Numbered from the stretch's first letter, positions 40,535-51,013 are shown. The stretch is DNA of 64,000 bases from Nocardia speluncae NBRC 108251 (GCF_001613245.1 NZ_BDBZ01000012.1:140628-204627); one strand, 5' to 3'. Notes: a model not told the origin generated them from the letters alone. A program made the numbers and translations.

Positions 40535-41950
40535 ATGAGTGTCCATCCGGCCGGACCTCGGCACGCCGATATCCCGCACGCGCCGAATCTGCCGCAGCGC
40601 CCGGCGGATCCGCGCGAGATGATCGATCTGCCCGAGAATGTGTGGCCGCGCGGCGCCACCCGCGACACCGACGATGTCGTGCGCCTCGGCGGCATACCCG
40701 TCACCGAACTCGCCACGCAGTTCGGCACCCCGCTGTTCGTGGTGGACGAGGACGATTTCCGGTCCCGTTGCCGCGATATGGTGCGCGCCTTCGGTGCGGA
40801 GTCGCGAGTTCATTACGCCTCCAAGGCTTTTCTGTGCGGCGAGGTGGCGCGATGGGTCCGCGACGAAGGATTGTCGCTGGACGTGGCTTCCGGTGGTGAA
40901 CTGGCGGTCGCGCTGAACGCCGGTTTCCCCGCCGCACGTATCGCGGTGCACGGCAACAACAAATCCGTCCCCGAACTCGAGGCCGCCGTCGCGGCGGGGG
41001 TCGGCCATGTAGTGGTCGATTCGCTGTTCGAGATCGACCGGCTGGAAGCCGTCGCCGGCGCGGCGGGGGTGGTGCAGAATGTGCTGGTCCGCGTCACCGT
41101 CGGGGTCGAGGCACATACCCACGAATACATTTCCACCGCCCACGAGGACCAGAAATTCGGTTTCTCTATTTCCGGCGGTGACGCCATGGAGGCGTTGGCC
41201 CGGGTTTTCGAAGCCGACAACCTGCGCCTGGTCGGCCTGCACAGCCACATCGGCTCGCAGATCTTCGAAATCGACGGTTTCGAAATCGCGGCGCACCGGA
41301 TGCTCGGGCTGCTTCGTGAAGCCGTCGACAAATTCGGTGTCGAACGCACCGCGCAGATATCGCTGCTGGACCTCGGTGGTGGGCTCGGGATTTCCTACCT
41401 GCCCTCCGATGCTCCGCCGCCGCTGGACACTTTCGCCGATAAACTACGTGTCCTGGTGGCGCGGGAGGCCGAACTGGCCGGGTTGCCTGTCCCGCGGATC
41501 GCGGTCGAACCGGGCCGGGCGATCGCCGGACCGGGCACGGTGACCCTGTACGAGATCGGCACCATCAAGGATGTATCCCTGGACGGTGGCCTGCGCCGCC
41601 GCTACGTCAGCGTAGACGGCGGGATGAGCGATAACATCCGGCCCGCGCTGTACCAGGCCGATTACCACTGCCAGCTCGTCTCGCGGGGTTCGCAGGCCGA
41701 GCCGGTGGTCGCCCGCATCGTCGGAAAGCACTGCGAGAGCGGCGATATCATTATCCGTGACACCTGGCTCCCCGCCGATGCCGGGCCCGGCGACCTCGTT
41801 GCCGTGGCCGGAACGGGCGCCTACTGCTATTCCATGTCGAGCCGGTACAACATGCTGACCAGACCCGCTGTCGTCGCCGTCGCAGACGGTACGGCGCGGC
41901 TGATCCTGCGCCGGGAAACGATCGACGATCTGCTCGGTCTGGAGGTCTGA
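40535..41950 (+). CDS. lysA: Diaminopimelate decarboxylase
   Basis: 471 residues from ATG 40535, which has GGGAG nearby; an upstream GTG at 40514 is weaker. It is a fold-type III PLP enzyme: the PLP lysine is Lys97 in [16 protein letters not shown] holds [11 protein letters not shown] binds its phosphate, and GEHCESGD-like KHCESGDI gives the catalytic Cys at the dimer interface. It decarboxylates meso-diaminopimelate to L-lysine. It overlaps the hom start (TGATG), so lysine and threonine synthesis genes are coupled. An N-terminal extension of ~40 residues precedes the barrel, as in mycobacterial LysA. Confidence 0.95.
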   Translation: MSVHPAGPRHADIPHAPNLPQRPADPREMIDLPENVWPRGATRDTDDVVRLGGIPVTELATQFGTPLFVVDEDDFRSRCRDMVRAFGAESRVHYASKAFLCGEVARWVRDEGLSLDVASGGELAVALNAGFPAARIAVHGNNKSVPELEAAVAAGVGHVVVDSLFEIDRLEAVAGAAGVVQNVLVRVTVGVEAHTHEYISTAHEDQKFGFSISGGDAMEALARVFEADNLRLVGLHSHIGSQIFEIDGFEIAAHRMLGLLREAVDKFGVERTAQISLLDLGGGLGISYLPSDAPPPLDTFADKLRVLVAREAELAGLPVPRIAVEPGRAIAGPGTVTLYEIGTIKDVSLDGGLRRRYVSVDGGMSDNIRPALYQADYHCQLVSRGSQAEPVVARIVGKHCESGDIIIRDTWLPADAGPGDLVAVAGTGAYCYSMSSRYNMLTRPAVVAVADGTARLILRRETIDDLLGLEV

Positions 41951-43350
41951 TGGACGCGACGAAAGGGATGAATATGCCCGAGGTGAGCGTGCCCGCGGTG
42001 AACGATGTCGTACCGGGCCAGTGGGGTCCGGATCGGCCCATCGGGGTCGCGGTACTGGGTATGGGCAATGTGGGCAGCGAGGTCGTGCGGATTCTGCGCG
42101 AGCACGCCGAGGATCTGCAAGCCAGGGTCGGCGCACCGGTGACCCTGCGCGGGGTCGCGGTGCGCAACCTCGACCGGGACCGCGGCCTGCCCGCCGAACT
42201 GCTGACCACGGATGCCGAGGGCCTGGTCGCCAGGCCCGATGTGGACGTGGTGGTCGAGGTCATCGGCGGTATCGACCCGGCGCGAGCGCTCATCCTGGCC
42301 GCGCTCAACGCCGGTAAATCCGTGGTCACCGCCAACAAGGCGCTGCTGGCCGATTACACCGGGGAGCTGGCGGCCGCGGCCGAACGCAGCCGCGCCGATC
42401 TCTACTTCGAGGCCGCGGTGGCCGGGGCGATCCCGGTGGTGCGGCCGCTGATCCAGTCGCTGTCCGGTGACAGGGTCAATCGGGTGGTCGGCATCGTCAA
42501 CGGCACCACCAACTTCATTCTGTCGGCGATGGACGAAACCGGCGCGGATTACGGCGAGACCCTCGCCGAAGCCACCCGGCTCGGTTACGCCGAAGCGGAT
42601 CCGACCGCCGATGTCGAGGGCTACGACGCTGCCGCCAAGGCCGCCATCCTCGCCTCCCTCGCCTTCCATACCCGGGTGACGGCCGCCGATGTTTTCCGGC
42701 AGGGCATCTCGACGATCACGTCCGAGGATCTGGAAACCGCCTCCGCGGTGAACTGCGCTGTGAAACTGCTCGCGATCTGCGAGCGGGTTCCGGCGGGTCC
42801 GGGGGAGCCGGGGCCGGCCGAGGGCGGTAAGGAACGGGTCTCGGTGCGGGTGTATCCGGCGCTGATACCGCGCAAGCATCCGCTGGCCACGGTCAGCGGG
42901 GCGTTCAACGCGGTGGTCGTGGAGGCAGAGAATGCCGGCCGGTTGATGTTCTACGGCCAGGGCGCCGGCGGTGCACCCACCGCCTCTGCGGTTCTGGGTG
43001 ATCTGGTGATGGCCGCGCGTAACAAATTCTTCGGCGGCCGCGCTCCCGGTGAATCGGTGTACGCGGCGCTGCCGATCGCGCCGATGGGCGATACACCCAC
43101 CCGCTACCACGTGAATCTGAAAGTCGAGGACCGTCCCGGTGTGCTGGCCCGGGTGGCGGGTAAATTCGCCGAGCACGGGGTCAGTATTTCCACCGTCCGG
43201 CAGGAAGGGCACGATGACCGGGCACGGCTCGTCGTCGTCACCCACCTGGCGACGGAGTCGGCGCTGGCCGAAACCGTGGCCGCCCTCGCGGGTATGGAAT
43301 CTGTCACATCTGTCACCAGCGTTCTGAGATTGGAAGGCACCGAAGAATGA
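41950..43350 (+). CDS. hom: Homoserine dehydrogenase
   Basis: 466 residues. ATG 41950 overlaps the lysA stop by one base; ATG 41968 is an alternative with weaker coupling. The nucleotide-binding turn is [12 protein letters not shown]. The catalytic region shows [11 protein letters not shown], and Lys in [15 protein letters not shown]-terminal ACT domain ([15 protein letters not shown] and the [13 protein letters not shown] block) should bind threonine for feedback inhibition. It reduces aspartate semialdehyde to homoserine, the branch to threonine and methionine. Gene order lysA-hom-thrC-thrB matches mycobacteria. Confidence 0.95.
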   Translation: MDATKGMNMPEVSVPAVNDVVPGQWGPDRPIGVAVLGMGNVGSEVVRILREHAEDLQARVGAPVTLRGVAVRNLDRDRGLPAELLTTDAEGLVARPDVDVVVEVIGGIDPARALILAALNAGKSVVTANKALLADYTGELAAAAERSRADLYFEAAVAGAIPVVRPLIQSLSGDRVNRVVGIVNGTTNFILSAMDETGADYGETLAEATRLGYAEADPTADVEGYDAAAKAAILASLAFHTRVTAADVFRQGISTITSEDLETASAVNCAVKLLAICERVPAGPGEPGPAEGGKERVSVRVYPALIPRKHPLATVSGAFNAVVVEAENAGRLMFYGQGAGGAPTASAVLGDLVMAARNKFFGGRAPGESVYAALPIAPMGDTPTRYHVNLKVEDRPGVLARVAGKFAEHGVSISTVRQEGHDDRARLVVVTHLATESALAETVAALAGMESVTSVTSVLRLEGTEE

Positions 43351-44492
43351 CAACAGCATCGCGCAGCGGTTCGGTGAGCGGCGCCGGCCGGGCGGCGGGC
43401 GGGCCTTCCGGCGTGGCCCCGCAGACCGGCGTGCACTCCCGCTGGCCCGGGCTGATCGCTGCCTACCGGGATCGGCTCGCGGGTGCGGCCGATTGGGAGC
43501 CGGTCACCCTGTTCGAGGGTGGTACGCCGCTGGTGCCCGCCCCGTATCTGTCCGAACTCACCGGGTGCGAGGTATACCTCAAGGTCGAGGGCGTCAACCC
43601 GACCGGTTCGTTCAAGGACCGGGGCATGACCATGGCGATGACCGATGCCAAATACCGGGGTCAGCAGGCGGTGCTGTGTGCTTCCACCGGCAACACCTCG
43701 GCCTCGGCCGCCGCCTACGCGACCCGCGCCGGGATGACCTGCGCGGTGCTCATCCCGCAGGGCAAGATCGCCATGGGCAAACTCGCCCAGGCCGTGATGC
43801 TCGGCGCCAAGGTGATCCAGGTCGAGGGCAATTTCGACGACTGCCTGGAGCTGGCCCGTAAGGTCACCTCGGATTTCCCGTCGATCGGGCTGGTCAACTC
43901 GGTGAATCCGGCACGGATCGAGGGCCAGAAAACCGCCTCGTTCGAAATCTGCGATGTGCTCGGCACCGCTCCCGATGTGCATGCGCTGCCGGTGGGTAAC
44001 GCCGGCAATATCACCGCCTACTGGCGCGGCTACCGCGAATATCACGCCGACGGTGTGACGGGTTCGCTGCCGCGAATGCTGGGTGTCCAGGCCGCCGGTG
44101 CGGCGCCGCTGGTCAACGGTGCTCCGGTCAAGGAACCGGAAACCATCGCGACCGCGATCCGGATCGGCGCACCCGCCTCGTGGAACGGTGCGGTCGCGGC
44201 CAAGGAGGAGTCCGGGGGCGCGTTCCGCGCGGCCACCGACGACGAGATTCTGGAGGCATACCGGCTGGTCGCGGCGAAGGAAGGCGTATTCGTAGAACCG
44301 GCCTCCGCGGCAAGTGTGGCCGGAGTGCTGGCCGCCCGCGCCGAGGGCTGGCTCGAGCCGGGGCTGAAGGTGGTCTGCACGGTCACCGGTAACGGTCTCA
44401 AGGATCCCGATACCGCGCTGCTCGGTATGCCCGAAGTCCAGGCCATCCCGGTCGACCCGGTGGCTGTCGCCACCCGACTCGAGCTGGCCTGA
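43347..44492 (+). CDS. thrC: Threonine synthase
   Basis: 381 residues. The ATG 43347 overlaps the hom stop (ATGA). The PLP lysine is Lys90 in [11 protein letters not shown], followed by the [14 protein letters not shown] phosphate-binding loop and the C-terminal [11 protein letters not shown]. It converts O-phospho-L-homoserine to threonine and phosphate. The first ~30 residues (Ser/Gly/Ala-rich) look disordered and are longer than in many homologues, so the start could be internal; the coupling ATGA argues for 43347. Confidence 0.95.
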   Translation: MTTASRSGSVSGAGRAAGGPSGVAPQTGVHSRWPGLIAAYRDRLAGAADWEPVTLFEGGTPLVPAPYLSELTGCEVYLKVEGVNPTGSFKDRGMTMAMTDAKYRGQQAVLCASTGNTSASAAAYATRAGMTCAVLIPQGKIAMGKLAQAVMLGAKVIQVEGNFDDCLELARKVTSDFPSIGLVNSVNPARIEGQKTASFEICDVLGTAPDVHALPVGNAGNITAYWRGYREYHADGVTGSLPRMLGVQAAGAAPLVNGAPVKEPETIATAIRIGAPASWNGAVAAKEESGGAFRAATDDEILEAYRLVAAKEGVFVEPASAASVAGVLAARAEGWLEPGLKVVCTVTGNGLKDPDTALLGMPEVQAIPVDPVAVATRLELA

Positions 44493-44494
44493 TC

Positions 44495-45472
44495 TTGGAT
44501 ACGCGCGAGAGCCGGCTCACCGCTCCCACCCTGCCGGCCGGGCTCACCGTCACGGTCCGGGTCCCCGCGTCCAGCGCGAATCTCGGTCCCGGTTTCGATT
44601 CGCTCGGGATGGCGCTGGGTATCCACGACGAGATCGAGGTGCGCAGTACCGATTCCGGGCTGGATATCCGGGTCGAGGGCGAGGGCGCCGACGAGGTGCC
44701 TTGGGGGCCACAACATCTGGTGGTCCGGGCCATCGAACGCGGGCTGGAAGCGGCCGGGGTCTGGGCCGACGGCCTGGAGGTGCTGTGCCGGAACGCGATT
44801 CCGCACTCCCGCGGGCTGGGTTCCTCAGCGGCGGCCGTCGTCGGGGGTATCGCCGCGGGCTGTGCACTGGCCGCCGAATTCGACCCCGCCCTGGCCGTCG
44901 ACGCCGACCGGATGGTGCAGCTCGCCGCCGAATTCGAGGGACATCCCGATAATGCGGCGGCCAGCGTGCTCGGCGGTATCATCGTTTCCTGGACCGAAAC
45001 CGGGCCGGGCCCCGAGGCCATCGGTGATATCGCTGCGCCGCAGCGGATCTACCGTGCAGTACGCCTCGACGGGCACGCCGGCCTGCGACCGGTCGTTCTG
45101 GTCCCTGACGAGCGCTCGTCCACTGCGCAGACCCGGGGCCTGCTGCCCGAGCTGATCCCGCACCGCGACGCCGCGTTCAACGTGAGCCGGGCCGCGCTGG
45201 CGGTGGTCGCGCTCACCCAGCGTCCCGATCTGCTGCTCCCGGCCACCGCGGACCGGTTGCACCAAATCCAGCGCGCACCCGCCCTGCCGCTCACAACCGC
45301 CTGGATCGACCGCTTGCGGGCCGCCGGAATCGCGGCTACCGTTTCGGGCGCCGGCCCCACGGTGCTCGCACTCGGGACCAGCGGTTTTCCCGACGAACTG
45401 CGTGCGCGTGCCGCGGCGGACGGCCTGCGGGTGGTCGAGCCGGGCCTCGCGGAAGGCGTCCGGATCGCCTGA
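44495..45472 (+). CDS. thrB: Homoserine kinase
   Basis: 325 residues starting with TTG 44495, only 2 bp after the thrC stop; no better ATG or GTG precedes the conserved [21 protein letters not shown] block. It is a GHMP kinase: the ATP-binding loop is [11 protein letters not shown] (about residues 105-115) and the third motif is [11 protein letters not shown]. It phosphorylates homoserine for ThrC. It ends the lysA-hom-thrC-thrB unit; a 314-bp gap to rho follows. Confidence 0.94.
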   Translation: MDTRESRLTAPTLPAGLTVTVRVPASSANLGPGFDSLGMALGIHDEIEVRSTDSGLDIRVEGEGADEVPWGPQHLVVRAIERGLEAAGVWADGLEVLCRNAIPHSRGLGSSAAAVVGGIAAGCALAAEFDPALAVDADRMVQLAAEFEGHPDNAAASVLGGIIVSWTETGPGPEAIGDIAAPQRIYRAVRLDGHAGLRPVVLVPDERSSTAQTRGLLPELIPHRDAAFNVSRAALAVVALTQRPDLLLPATADRLHQIQRAPALPLTTAWIDRLRAAGIAATVSGAGPTVLALGTSGFPDELRARAAADGLRVVEPGLAEGVRIA

Positions 45473-45786
45473 CGGGCGCGTCCGCCTTGCCGAGGTTCGT
45501 AGTTGCCCGCTATCCTGGGCAAGTCCGTACATCGCGCGCATCAGACGCCGGTGCTTCATCAGGGCAATCGCTCCAGCAGGCTCCAGGCTCGAGCCTCCAT
45601 GCCATGGGGGTGCCGCGCAGCCTCTGAACTGGAATGATCTCTTCCACCATTTTTCAGCGGTGGCGAAGCACTCGGTCCCGGAGGGGCAGGCGATGCGGCT
45701 ACAAATCCGAGTCCGGCAGCGAGATCGGGCTACGGAACGAAACCCTCGACACAGCACACGGCCGTCGAGGGAAGGAAAGGATCTCC
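45473..45786 (+). promoter_or_regulatory. rho promoter and long leader
   Basis: 314 bp. A sigma-A-type promoter is TTGCCG (45487-45492), 18-bp spacer, TATCCT (45511-45516). The -10 sits inside an inverted repeat TTGCCC (45503-45508) / GGGCAA (45517-45522), which could be an operator. The leader of about 260 nt is long for this genome. Rho genes in other bacteria are autoregulated by premature termination in a long leader, so the same is plausible here. An open frame from 45634 in phase with rho is not needed as coding. Confidence 0.55.
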
Positions 45787-47877
45787 GTGACAGATACGGA
45801 CCTGCTCGCGACACCCGGGGTGGAATCCGACTCCGTACCCTCGGGCAACCGCGAAAGTGACTCCGGACAGATTTCGAAGATGAGCGAGAACACCGACATC
45901 GGATCGGGGCTGACTGGAATGTTGTTGCCGCAGTTGCGCGCACTGGCAGGGGAACTCGGAATTCGGGGCACCTCTGGTATGCGCAAGGGTGATCTCATCG
46001 CTGCTATCAAGGAAAATCAGGCAGGCAGACCCGCCGCCGCGGAGCGCAACTCCCGCGCGAAGGCTGCCAAGGAACGTAAGTCCGCGGAGCCCGCGGCCGT
46101 CACCACGGCTCCGGCCGAGACGCCCGCGCAGGCTGCGCCCGATCGCGCCTCCACCGGCGCCGATAACGCGTCCGGTGATGCCAAGGGCGCCGAGAAGCAG
46201 GCCGTCACCAACGGTGCGGCGACTGCCAACGGCACCGCGGAGGCCGGAAAGGCCGACGCTTCGAAGGCCGGCTCCGGAGGCGCCGCCTCGGGGGATACCA
46301 AAGCCGACGCGAAGCCCGAGACCAAACCCGCCGATACCGAGGACACGGGCCGGGATTCCGGCCAGCGTGGCCGCGGCCGGCAGCGTCGCGGTCGTGATCA
46401 GCAGGGCAAGAACTCCGGCGATTCCGGCGAGGCGCGTACCGACGACGCCAAGTCCGACGGCGGCAAGCCCGAGTCCAAACAGGACAGCAAGGACTCCGAC
46501 CAGGGCGACCGCCGGCGTGACCGGAACCAGGGTGGTCAGCAGAACCAGGGCGATCAGCGTGGCTCCGGCGATCAGCGTGGCTCCGGTGGTAATCGTGGCG
46601 GCGACAGTAATCGTGGCGGCGACGACGAAGAAGGCGGCCGCGGCCGCCGGGGTCGCCGGTTCCGTGAGCGCCGCCGCGGCCGCGACCGCGAGGGCGGCGG
46701 CGAGGCCCGCGAGCCCGAGATCCGGGAAGACGACGTTCTGCAGCCGGTCGCCGGCATCCTCGATGTCCTGGACAACTACGCGTTCGTGCGTACCTCCGGC
46801 TACCTGGCCGGGCCGAACGATGTCTACGTCTCGATGAACCTCGTCCGCAAGAACGGCCTGCGCCGCGGTGACGCGATCACCGGTGCGGTGCGTGCCCCGC
46901 GTGAGGGCGAACAGGCCAATCAGCGGCAGAAGTTCGATCCGCTGGTGCGCCTGGACACGGTCAACGGCGCCGAGGTGGATTCGGCGAAACGGCGGCCCGA
47001 TTTCAACAAGCTCACCCCGCTGTACCCCAATCAGCGGCTGCGCCTGGAAACCACGCCGAACAAGCTGACCACCCGGGTCATCGACCTGATCATGCCGATC
47101 GGTAAGGGGCAGCGTGCCCTGATCGTGTCGCCGCCGAAGGCGGGTAAGACCACGATCATGCAGGACATCGCCAACGCGATCGCGATCAACAACCCCGAGT
47201 GCTATCTCATGGTTGTGCTGGTCGACGAACGTCCTGAAGAGGTCACCGATATGCAGCGTTCGGTGAAGGGTGAGGTCATCGCCTCCACCTTCGACCGGCC
47301 GCCGTTGGATCACACCTCGGTCGCCGAACTGGCCATCGAACGGGCCAAGCGCCTGGTCGAAATGGGTAAGGATGTGGTGGTCCTGCTCGACTCGATCACC
47401 CGCCTGGGCCGTGCGTACAACAACTCCTCGCCGGCCTCCGGACGCATCCTGTCCGGTGGTGTCGATTCCACCGCGCTGTACCCGCCGAAGCGGTTCCTCG
47501 GCGCGGCGCGCAATATCGAGAACGGCGGCTCGCTGACGATCATCGCCACCGCCATGGTGGAGACCGGTTCGACAGGCGACACGGTGATCTTCGAGGAGTT
47601 CAAGGGCACCGGTAACGCCGAGCTCAAACTCGACCGCAAGATCGCCGAGCGGCGCGTGTTCCCCGCGGTGGACGTCAACCCGTCCGGTACGCGTAAGGAC
47701 GAGCTGCTGCTCAACGTCGACGAGGCCGCGGTCCTGCACAAGCTGCGCCGTGTCCTGTCCGGCCTGGATTCGCATCAGGCCATCGATCTGCTGATCGACC
47801 GGTTGAAGAAGAGCAAGAACAACCTGGAATTCCTGATGCAGGTCTCCAAGACTGCTCCGGGAGCCCTGGACGAGTAA
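45787..47877 (+). CDS. rho: Transcription termination factor Rho
   Basis: 696 residues from GTG 45787, which has AAGGAAAGGA a few nt upstream. The N-terminal helical domain begins around residue 45 (MLLPQLRALAGELGIRG). A disordered insertion of about 230 residues rich in Lys, Asp, Gly, Arg and Gln follows, ending in an Arg/Gly stretch. Then come the cold-shock RNA-binding fold (VAGILDVLDNYAFVRT) and the RecA-type ATPase with Walker A PPKAGKTT (449-456), VVLVDERPEEVTDM and the Q loop region. Rho binds nascent RNA as a hexamer and dislodges RNA polymerase. The insertion is typical of actinobacterial Rho and adds RNA affinity. Confidence 0.95.
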   Translation: MTDTDLLATPGVESDSVPSGNRESDSGQISKMSENTDIGSGLTGMLLPQLRALAGELGIRGTSGMRKGDLIAAIKENQAGRPAAAERNSRAKAAKERKSAEPAAVTTAPAETPAQAAPDRASTGADNASGDAKGAEKQAVTNGAATANGTAEAGKADASKAGSGGAASGDTKADAKPETKPADTEDTGRDSGQRGRGRQRRGRDQQGKNSGDSGEARTDDAKSDGGKPESKQDSKDSDQGDRRRDRNQGGQQNQGDQRGSGDQRGSGGNRGGDSNRGGDDEEGGRGRRGRRFRERRRGRDREGGGEAREPEIREDDVLQPVAGILDVLDNYAFVRTSGYLAGPNDVYVSMNLVRKNGLRRGDAITGAVRAPREGEQANQRQKFDPLVRLDTVNGAEVDSAKRRPDFNKLTPLYPNQRLRLETTPNKLTTRVIDLIMPIGKGQRALIVSPPKAGKTTIMQDIANAIAINNPECYLMVVLVDERPEEVTDMQRSVKGEVIASTFDRPPLDHTSVAELAIERAKRLVEMGKDVVVLLDSITRLGRAYNNSSPASGRILSGGVDSTALYPPKRFLGAARNIENGGSLTIIATAMVETGSTGDTVIFEEFKGTGNAELKLDRKIAERRVFPAVDVNPSGTRKDELLLNVDEAAVLHKLRRVLSGLDSHQAIDLLIDRLKKSKNNLEFLMQVSKTAPGALDE

Positions 47878-47961
47878 GCAGCGTTTCCGGCGCGCGGAGT
47901 CCGGTCTTCTCGGCTCACGCCAGGACGGGCCGAACTCTTCGAGGGCCTCGCTGAACAGGCA

Positions 47962-47995
47962 CCGTGGGCCGACCTTCGACAAGGTCGGCCCACGG
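47962..47995 (+). terminator. rho terminator
   Basis: Perfect 15-bp stem CCGTGGGCCGACCTT (47962-47976) / AAGGTCGGCCCACGG (47981-47995) with a CGAC loop, 84 nt after the rho stop. Only a short T-rich stretch (gtcgttt) follows. Confidence 0.75.
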
Positions 47996-48052
47996 GTCGT
48001 TTCGCGGGGTGCGCAAGCGTCGGCCTGCGGAACAAATGCCCGGGGAGGCGCG

Positions 48053-48083
48053 TTTCAGCAGGCATCGGTGGTTCTGGCATAAT
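48053..48083 (+). promoter_or_regulatory. rpmE promoter, extended -10
   Basis: The sequence TGGCATAAT (48075-48083) is an extended -10 (TGn then CATAAT). A poor -35 (TTTCAG, 48053-48058) is 19 bp upstream. Transcription should start near 48090, giving a leader of about 100 nt. Confidence 0.5.
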
Positions 48084-48095
48084 CGACTGCCGTGC

Positions 48096-48167
48096 GTCTG
48101 CGAATCGCGCAGACTCCCGCCTTAGTCGGTTCCGGTTCACGTTCGGCGAAATATGCGAACGACCCGG
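48096..48167 (+). ncRNA. Structured rpmE leader (candidate L31 autoregulatory RNA)
   Basis: Hairpin 1 is a perfect 7-bp stem GTCTGCG (48096-48102) / CGCAGAC (48108-48114). Hairpin 2 pairs CGTTCG (48140-48145) with CGAACG (48156-48161), extended after an internal loop by CCGG (48132-48135) / CCGG (48164-48167). Leaders upstream of L31 genes are known to bind L31 in actinobacteria; that this is one is an inference from position and structure. Confidence 0.4.
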
Positions 48168-48190
48168 CGACCAATATCGAGAGGACATCC

Positions 48191-48424
48191 ATGAAGGCAG
48201 GAATCCACCCGGCCTACGGCGACACCACTGTCGTCTGCGGTTGCGGTAATACGTTCCAGACCCGCTCCACCAAGGAATCCGGGCACATCACCGTCGAGGT
48301 CTGCTCGCAGTGCCACCCGTTCTACACCGGCAAGCAGAAGATCCTGGACACCGGTGGTCGTGTGGCCCGCTTCGAGGCCCGCTACGGCAAGCGCGCGAAG
48401 AAAGCCGACGCCGACGCCAAGTAG
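48191..48424 (+). CDS. rpmE: 50S ribosomal protein L31 (zinc-binding form)
   Basis: 77 residues from ATG 48191 with GAGAGGA upstream. It is the C+ paralogue with a zinc ribbon: Cys16, Cys18, Cys38, Cys41 in CGCGN and [13 protein letters not shown]. It sits in the central protuberance of the large subunit and bridges to the small one. The C-terminal Lys/Arg/Ala tail is normal. A zinc-free paralogue often exists elsewhere, repressed by Zur. Here the gene is a single transcription unit between a structured leader and an intrinsic terminator. Confidence 0.96.
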   Translation: MKAGIHPAYGDTTVVCGCGNTFQTRSTKESGHITVEVCSQCHPFYTGKQKILDTGGRVARFEARYGKRAKKADADAK

Positions 48425-48433
48425 CTTTCCCAC

Positions 48434-48478
48434 CAGCGCCCGGTCCTGCCCTTTCGCAGGCCGGGCGCTGTGTTTATT
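48434..48478 (+). terminator. rpmE terminator
   Basis: Stem CAGCGCCCGG (48434-48443) plus CCTGC (48445-48449, one bulged T) pairs with GCAGG (48456-48460) plus CCGGGCGCTG (48461-48470). A T-rich stretch tgtttattt follows. A second 8-bp hairpin GCGGCGCC/GGCGCCGC lies at 48480-48498. Confidence 0.85.
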
Positions 48479-48615
48479 TGCGGCGCCTGCGGCGCCGCGG
48501 GTTTCAGGGCCTCGCTGAACTAGGCATCACCTTTGGGCACGTCGGTTCGGTGAATGTCGAAATCCCGAAGCTTTGCTGTGCCCCGTCGGAATCAGTTGCG
48601 TGGTAGGAGACCTGT

Positions 48616-49695
48616 ATGGCCGAGAAGACCGCACCGTCGGCGATCGACGATGTGCTGGCCGAGCATGCCGGGCTGGAGTCCCAGCTGGCGGATCCCGCCC
48701 TGCACAACGACCCGGGAGCGGCCCGGCGGGTGGGGAAGCGATTCGCCGAACTCGCGCCGGTGATGACCACGTACAAGAAACTCGCCGCCACCCGCGATGA
48801 TCTGGAGGCGGCGCGGGAACTGGCCGCCGATGATCCGGCGTTCGCGGCGGAGGTGCCCGGGCTGGAGGAACAGCTCGAGGAGCTGGAGAACCAGCTCGCC
48901 GATCTGCTGGCGCCGCGCGATCCGCACGACGGTGACGACGTGGTGCTGGAGGTGAAATCCGGTGAGGGCGGCGAGGAATCGGCGCTGTTCGCCGCCGACC
49001 TCGCCCGCATGTACATCCGCTATGCCGAACGCCGCGGCTGGAAGGTGGAGGTCCTCGACGCGGCGTTCTCCGATCTGGGCGGCTACAAAGAAGCGACGCT
49101 GTCGATCAAGAGCCGCGATGCCGCACGCGACGGGGTGTGGTCGCGGTTCAAATTCGAGGGCGGAGTGCACCGGGTTCAGCGGGTCCCGGTGACCGAATCG
49201 CAGGGCCGGGTGCACACGTCGGCGGCCGGAGTGTTCATCTATCCCGAGCCCGACGAGGTGGAAGAGGTGCAGATCGACGAGAACGATCTGCGTATCGACG
49301 TCTATCGCTCGTCCGGTAAAGGCGGCCAGGGCGTGAACACCACCGATTCGGCGGTCCGTATCACCCACCTGCCTACCGGGATTGTCGTCACCTGCCAGAA
49401 CGAACGTTCCCAGCTCCAGAACAAGGCCCGCGCCATGCAGGTTCTGGGCGCCCGGCTCCAGGCCCTGGCCGAAGAGCAGGCCGAGCAGGAAGCAGCCGAG
49501 GGCCGCGCGAGTCAGATCCGCACCGTCGATCGTTCGGAGCGGATCCGCACCTACAACTTCCCGGAGAACCGCATCGCCGACCACCGCATCGGTTACAAGG
49601 CGCACAACCTCGATGCGGTGCTCAACGGCGATATGGACGCCCTCCTGGACGCCCTCGGCGCCGCCGATCGCAACGCCCGGATGGCAGCCGAATAG
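48616..49695 (+). CDS. prfA: Peptide chain release factor 1
   Basis: 359 residues, normal for RF1. The GGQ (236-238) that enters the peptidyl-transferase centre is in [10 protein letters not shown], and its Gln is the methylation target of PrmC, encoded next. The tripeptide anticodon for UAA and UAG is Pro191-Val-Thr193 ([11 protein letters not shown]). It ends translation at UAA and UAG. GGAG-type ribosome site (TAGGAGA) precedes ATG 48616. The gene order prfA-prmC-tsaC is conserved. Confidence 0.96.
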   Translation: MAEKTAPSAIDDVLAEHAGLESQLADPALHNDPGAARRVGKRFAELAPVMTTYKKLAATRDDLEAARELAADDPAFAAEVPGLEEQLEELENQLADLLAPRDPHDGDDVVLEVKSGEGGEESALFAADLARMYIRYAERRGWKVEVLDAAFSDLGGYKEATLSIKSRDAARDGVWSRFKFEGGVHRVQRVPVTESQGRVHTSAAGVFIYPEPDEVEEVQIDENDLRIDVYRSSGKGGQGVNTTDSAVRITHLPTGIVVTCQNERSQLQNKARAMQVLGARLQALAEEQAEQEAAEGRASQIRTVDRSERIRTYNFPENRIADHRIGYKAHNLDAVLNGDMDALLDALGAADRNARMAAE

Positions 49696-49919
49696 CTCAC
49701 CCGAGCCCAGGAACGGCCGCCTGTGCGGGGCACTATATGGCTATACGGAGCCAGGGCCGTCGGCCCCGTCCGGTGCCCCGGCCGATCGAGTCGGCTCGTT
49801 CGGCTTTCGCCGCCGGCGTGCCTGCCGGTCGCGTTGCAGCGACAGCGAACGGTCCGCCGGATCGACTCGGGAGCCGTTGCCGAATGGGCTTATCGCGCGG
49901 AGGCGCGCAAAATAACACC

Positions 49920-50804
49920 GTGACCCGTGTGCAGTTGCGCCCCGTGCTCGTCGAGGCGATCGAAACCCTCCGGACGGCCGGCGTGGCGAGCCCACGCGCC
50001 GACGCCGAAAATCTCGCTGCGCATGTGCTGGGGCTGGAACGCGGACGGTTGCTGCTTGCGCCGCTGATCGGTCCCGAACAGCTCGACACCTACCGGGCAC
50101 TGGTCGCTCGCCGCGCCGAGCGCATACCGCTGCAGCATCTGACGGGGCAATCGTCCATGGGTGAGATCGATCTCGAGGTGGGGCCCGGGGTCTTCGTACC
50201 CCGGCCGGAAACAGAGTTGCTGTTCGCCTGGGCGCTGGCCCGGCTGGAGACGGTCCCCCATGATCACACTCCGATCGTGGTGGATCTGTGCACAGGCTCG
50301 GGCGCCCTGGCGCTGGCTATCGCACACGCCCGCCCGGACGCCGAAGTGCATGCGGTGGAGCTGGACCCGGGCGCCTTGCGCTGGGCCCGCCGTAACGCCG
50401 AGCTGCACAGCGCGGCTGGTGATACGCCGATCACCCTGCACCATGCCGATGTCACCGACCCCGGTTTGCTCACCGAGCTGGACGGCCGGGTGGATATCGT
50501 CGTCACCAATCCGCCCTATATCCCCGAAGGCGCGGAGTTGTCACCCGAGGTGGCGGAGCACGATCCGCACCGCGCACTGTTCGGTGGCCCCGACGGGCTG
50601 GATGTGATCCGCCCGATGGTGCCGCTCATCGGCCGGCTGTTGCGTCCGGGCGGCGGTGTGGCGATCGAGCACGACGACAGCAATGGTGGTGAACTGACCC
50701 GTCTGCTGGCGGCCGACGGCCGATTCGGGGAAGTCGCCGAACATCCCGACCTCGCCGGAAAACCGCGCTTCGTAGCTGCCGTATCGTCGGCGTCCCCTAC
50801 GTGA
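49920..50804 (+). CDS. prmC: Release factor glutamine methyltransferase
   Basis: 294 residues from GTG 49920, which opens the conserved VQLRPVLVEAIETL block; the in-frame start 49737 adds an Arg/Pro-rich non-conserved segment. The SAM-binding motif is VVDLCTGSGALALAIA and the catalytic NPPY is VVTNPPYIPEG. It methylates the Gln of the GGQ motif in RF1 and RF2, needed for efficient termination. The Shine-Dalgarno GGAGG (49899-49903) is 16 nt away, rather far, so initiation may be weak or helped by other features. Confidence 0.95.
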   Translation: MTRVQLRPVLVEAIETLRTAGVASPRADAENLAAHVLGLERGRLLLAPLIGPEQLDTYRALVARRAERIPLQHLTGQSSMGEIDLEVGPGVFVPRPETELLFAWALARLETVPHDHTPIVVDLCTGSGALALAIAHARPDAEVHAVELDPGALRWARRNAELHSAAGDTPITLHHADVTDPGLLTELDGRVDIVVTNPPYIPEGAELSPEVAEHDPHRALFGGPDGLDVIRPMVPLIGRLLRPGGGVAIEHDDSNGGELTRLLAADGRFGEVAEHPDLAGKPRFVAAVSSASPT

Positions 50805-51013
50805 GCCGACGGGCAACCGCCGGGACGGTTCATTTGTAAGTGACACACATGGTCCGGGCGCCGGCTGGCGCGGCAGATCGGCCTGTGCTTCCTGCATCCG
50901 GTCCGGGGTGCTTCCGGTTGCACCGCATCTTCTCGCCGGTGAACACCCTGGCGGTGTGGGGTCGAGGGGGCCGAAACCGGCGCCGCCGGGAGTGGCGCAA
51001 TACGATTGTTGCC

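Larger units (their letters stand above)
47878..48190 (+). other. rho-rpmE intergenic region: terminator, promoter, leader
   Basis: 313 bp holding the rho terminator (47962-47995), an extended -10 promoter for rpmE, and a structured leader, each described separately. A 15-bp word (47942-47956) is repeated at 48506-48520 on the far side of rpmE. No gene is supported. Confidence 0.6.

Noticed and set aside
45730..47982. 750-codon minus-strand open frame opposite rho
   Set aside because: Long antisense frames are common opposite GC-rich genes. Composition is unlike a protein, there is no ribosome site, and rho is certain on the other strand.
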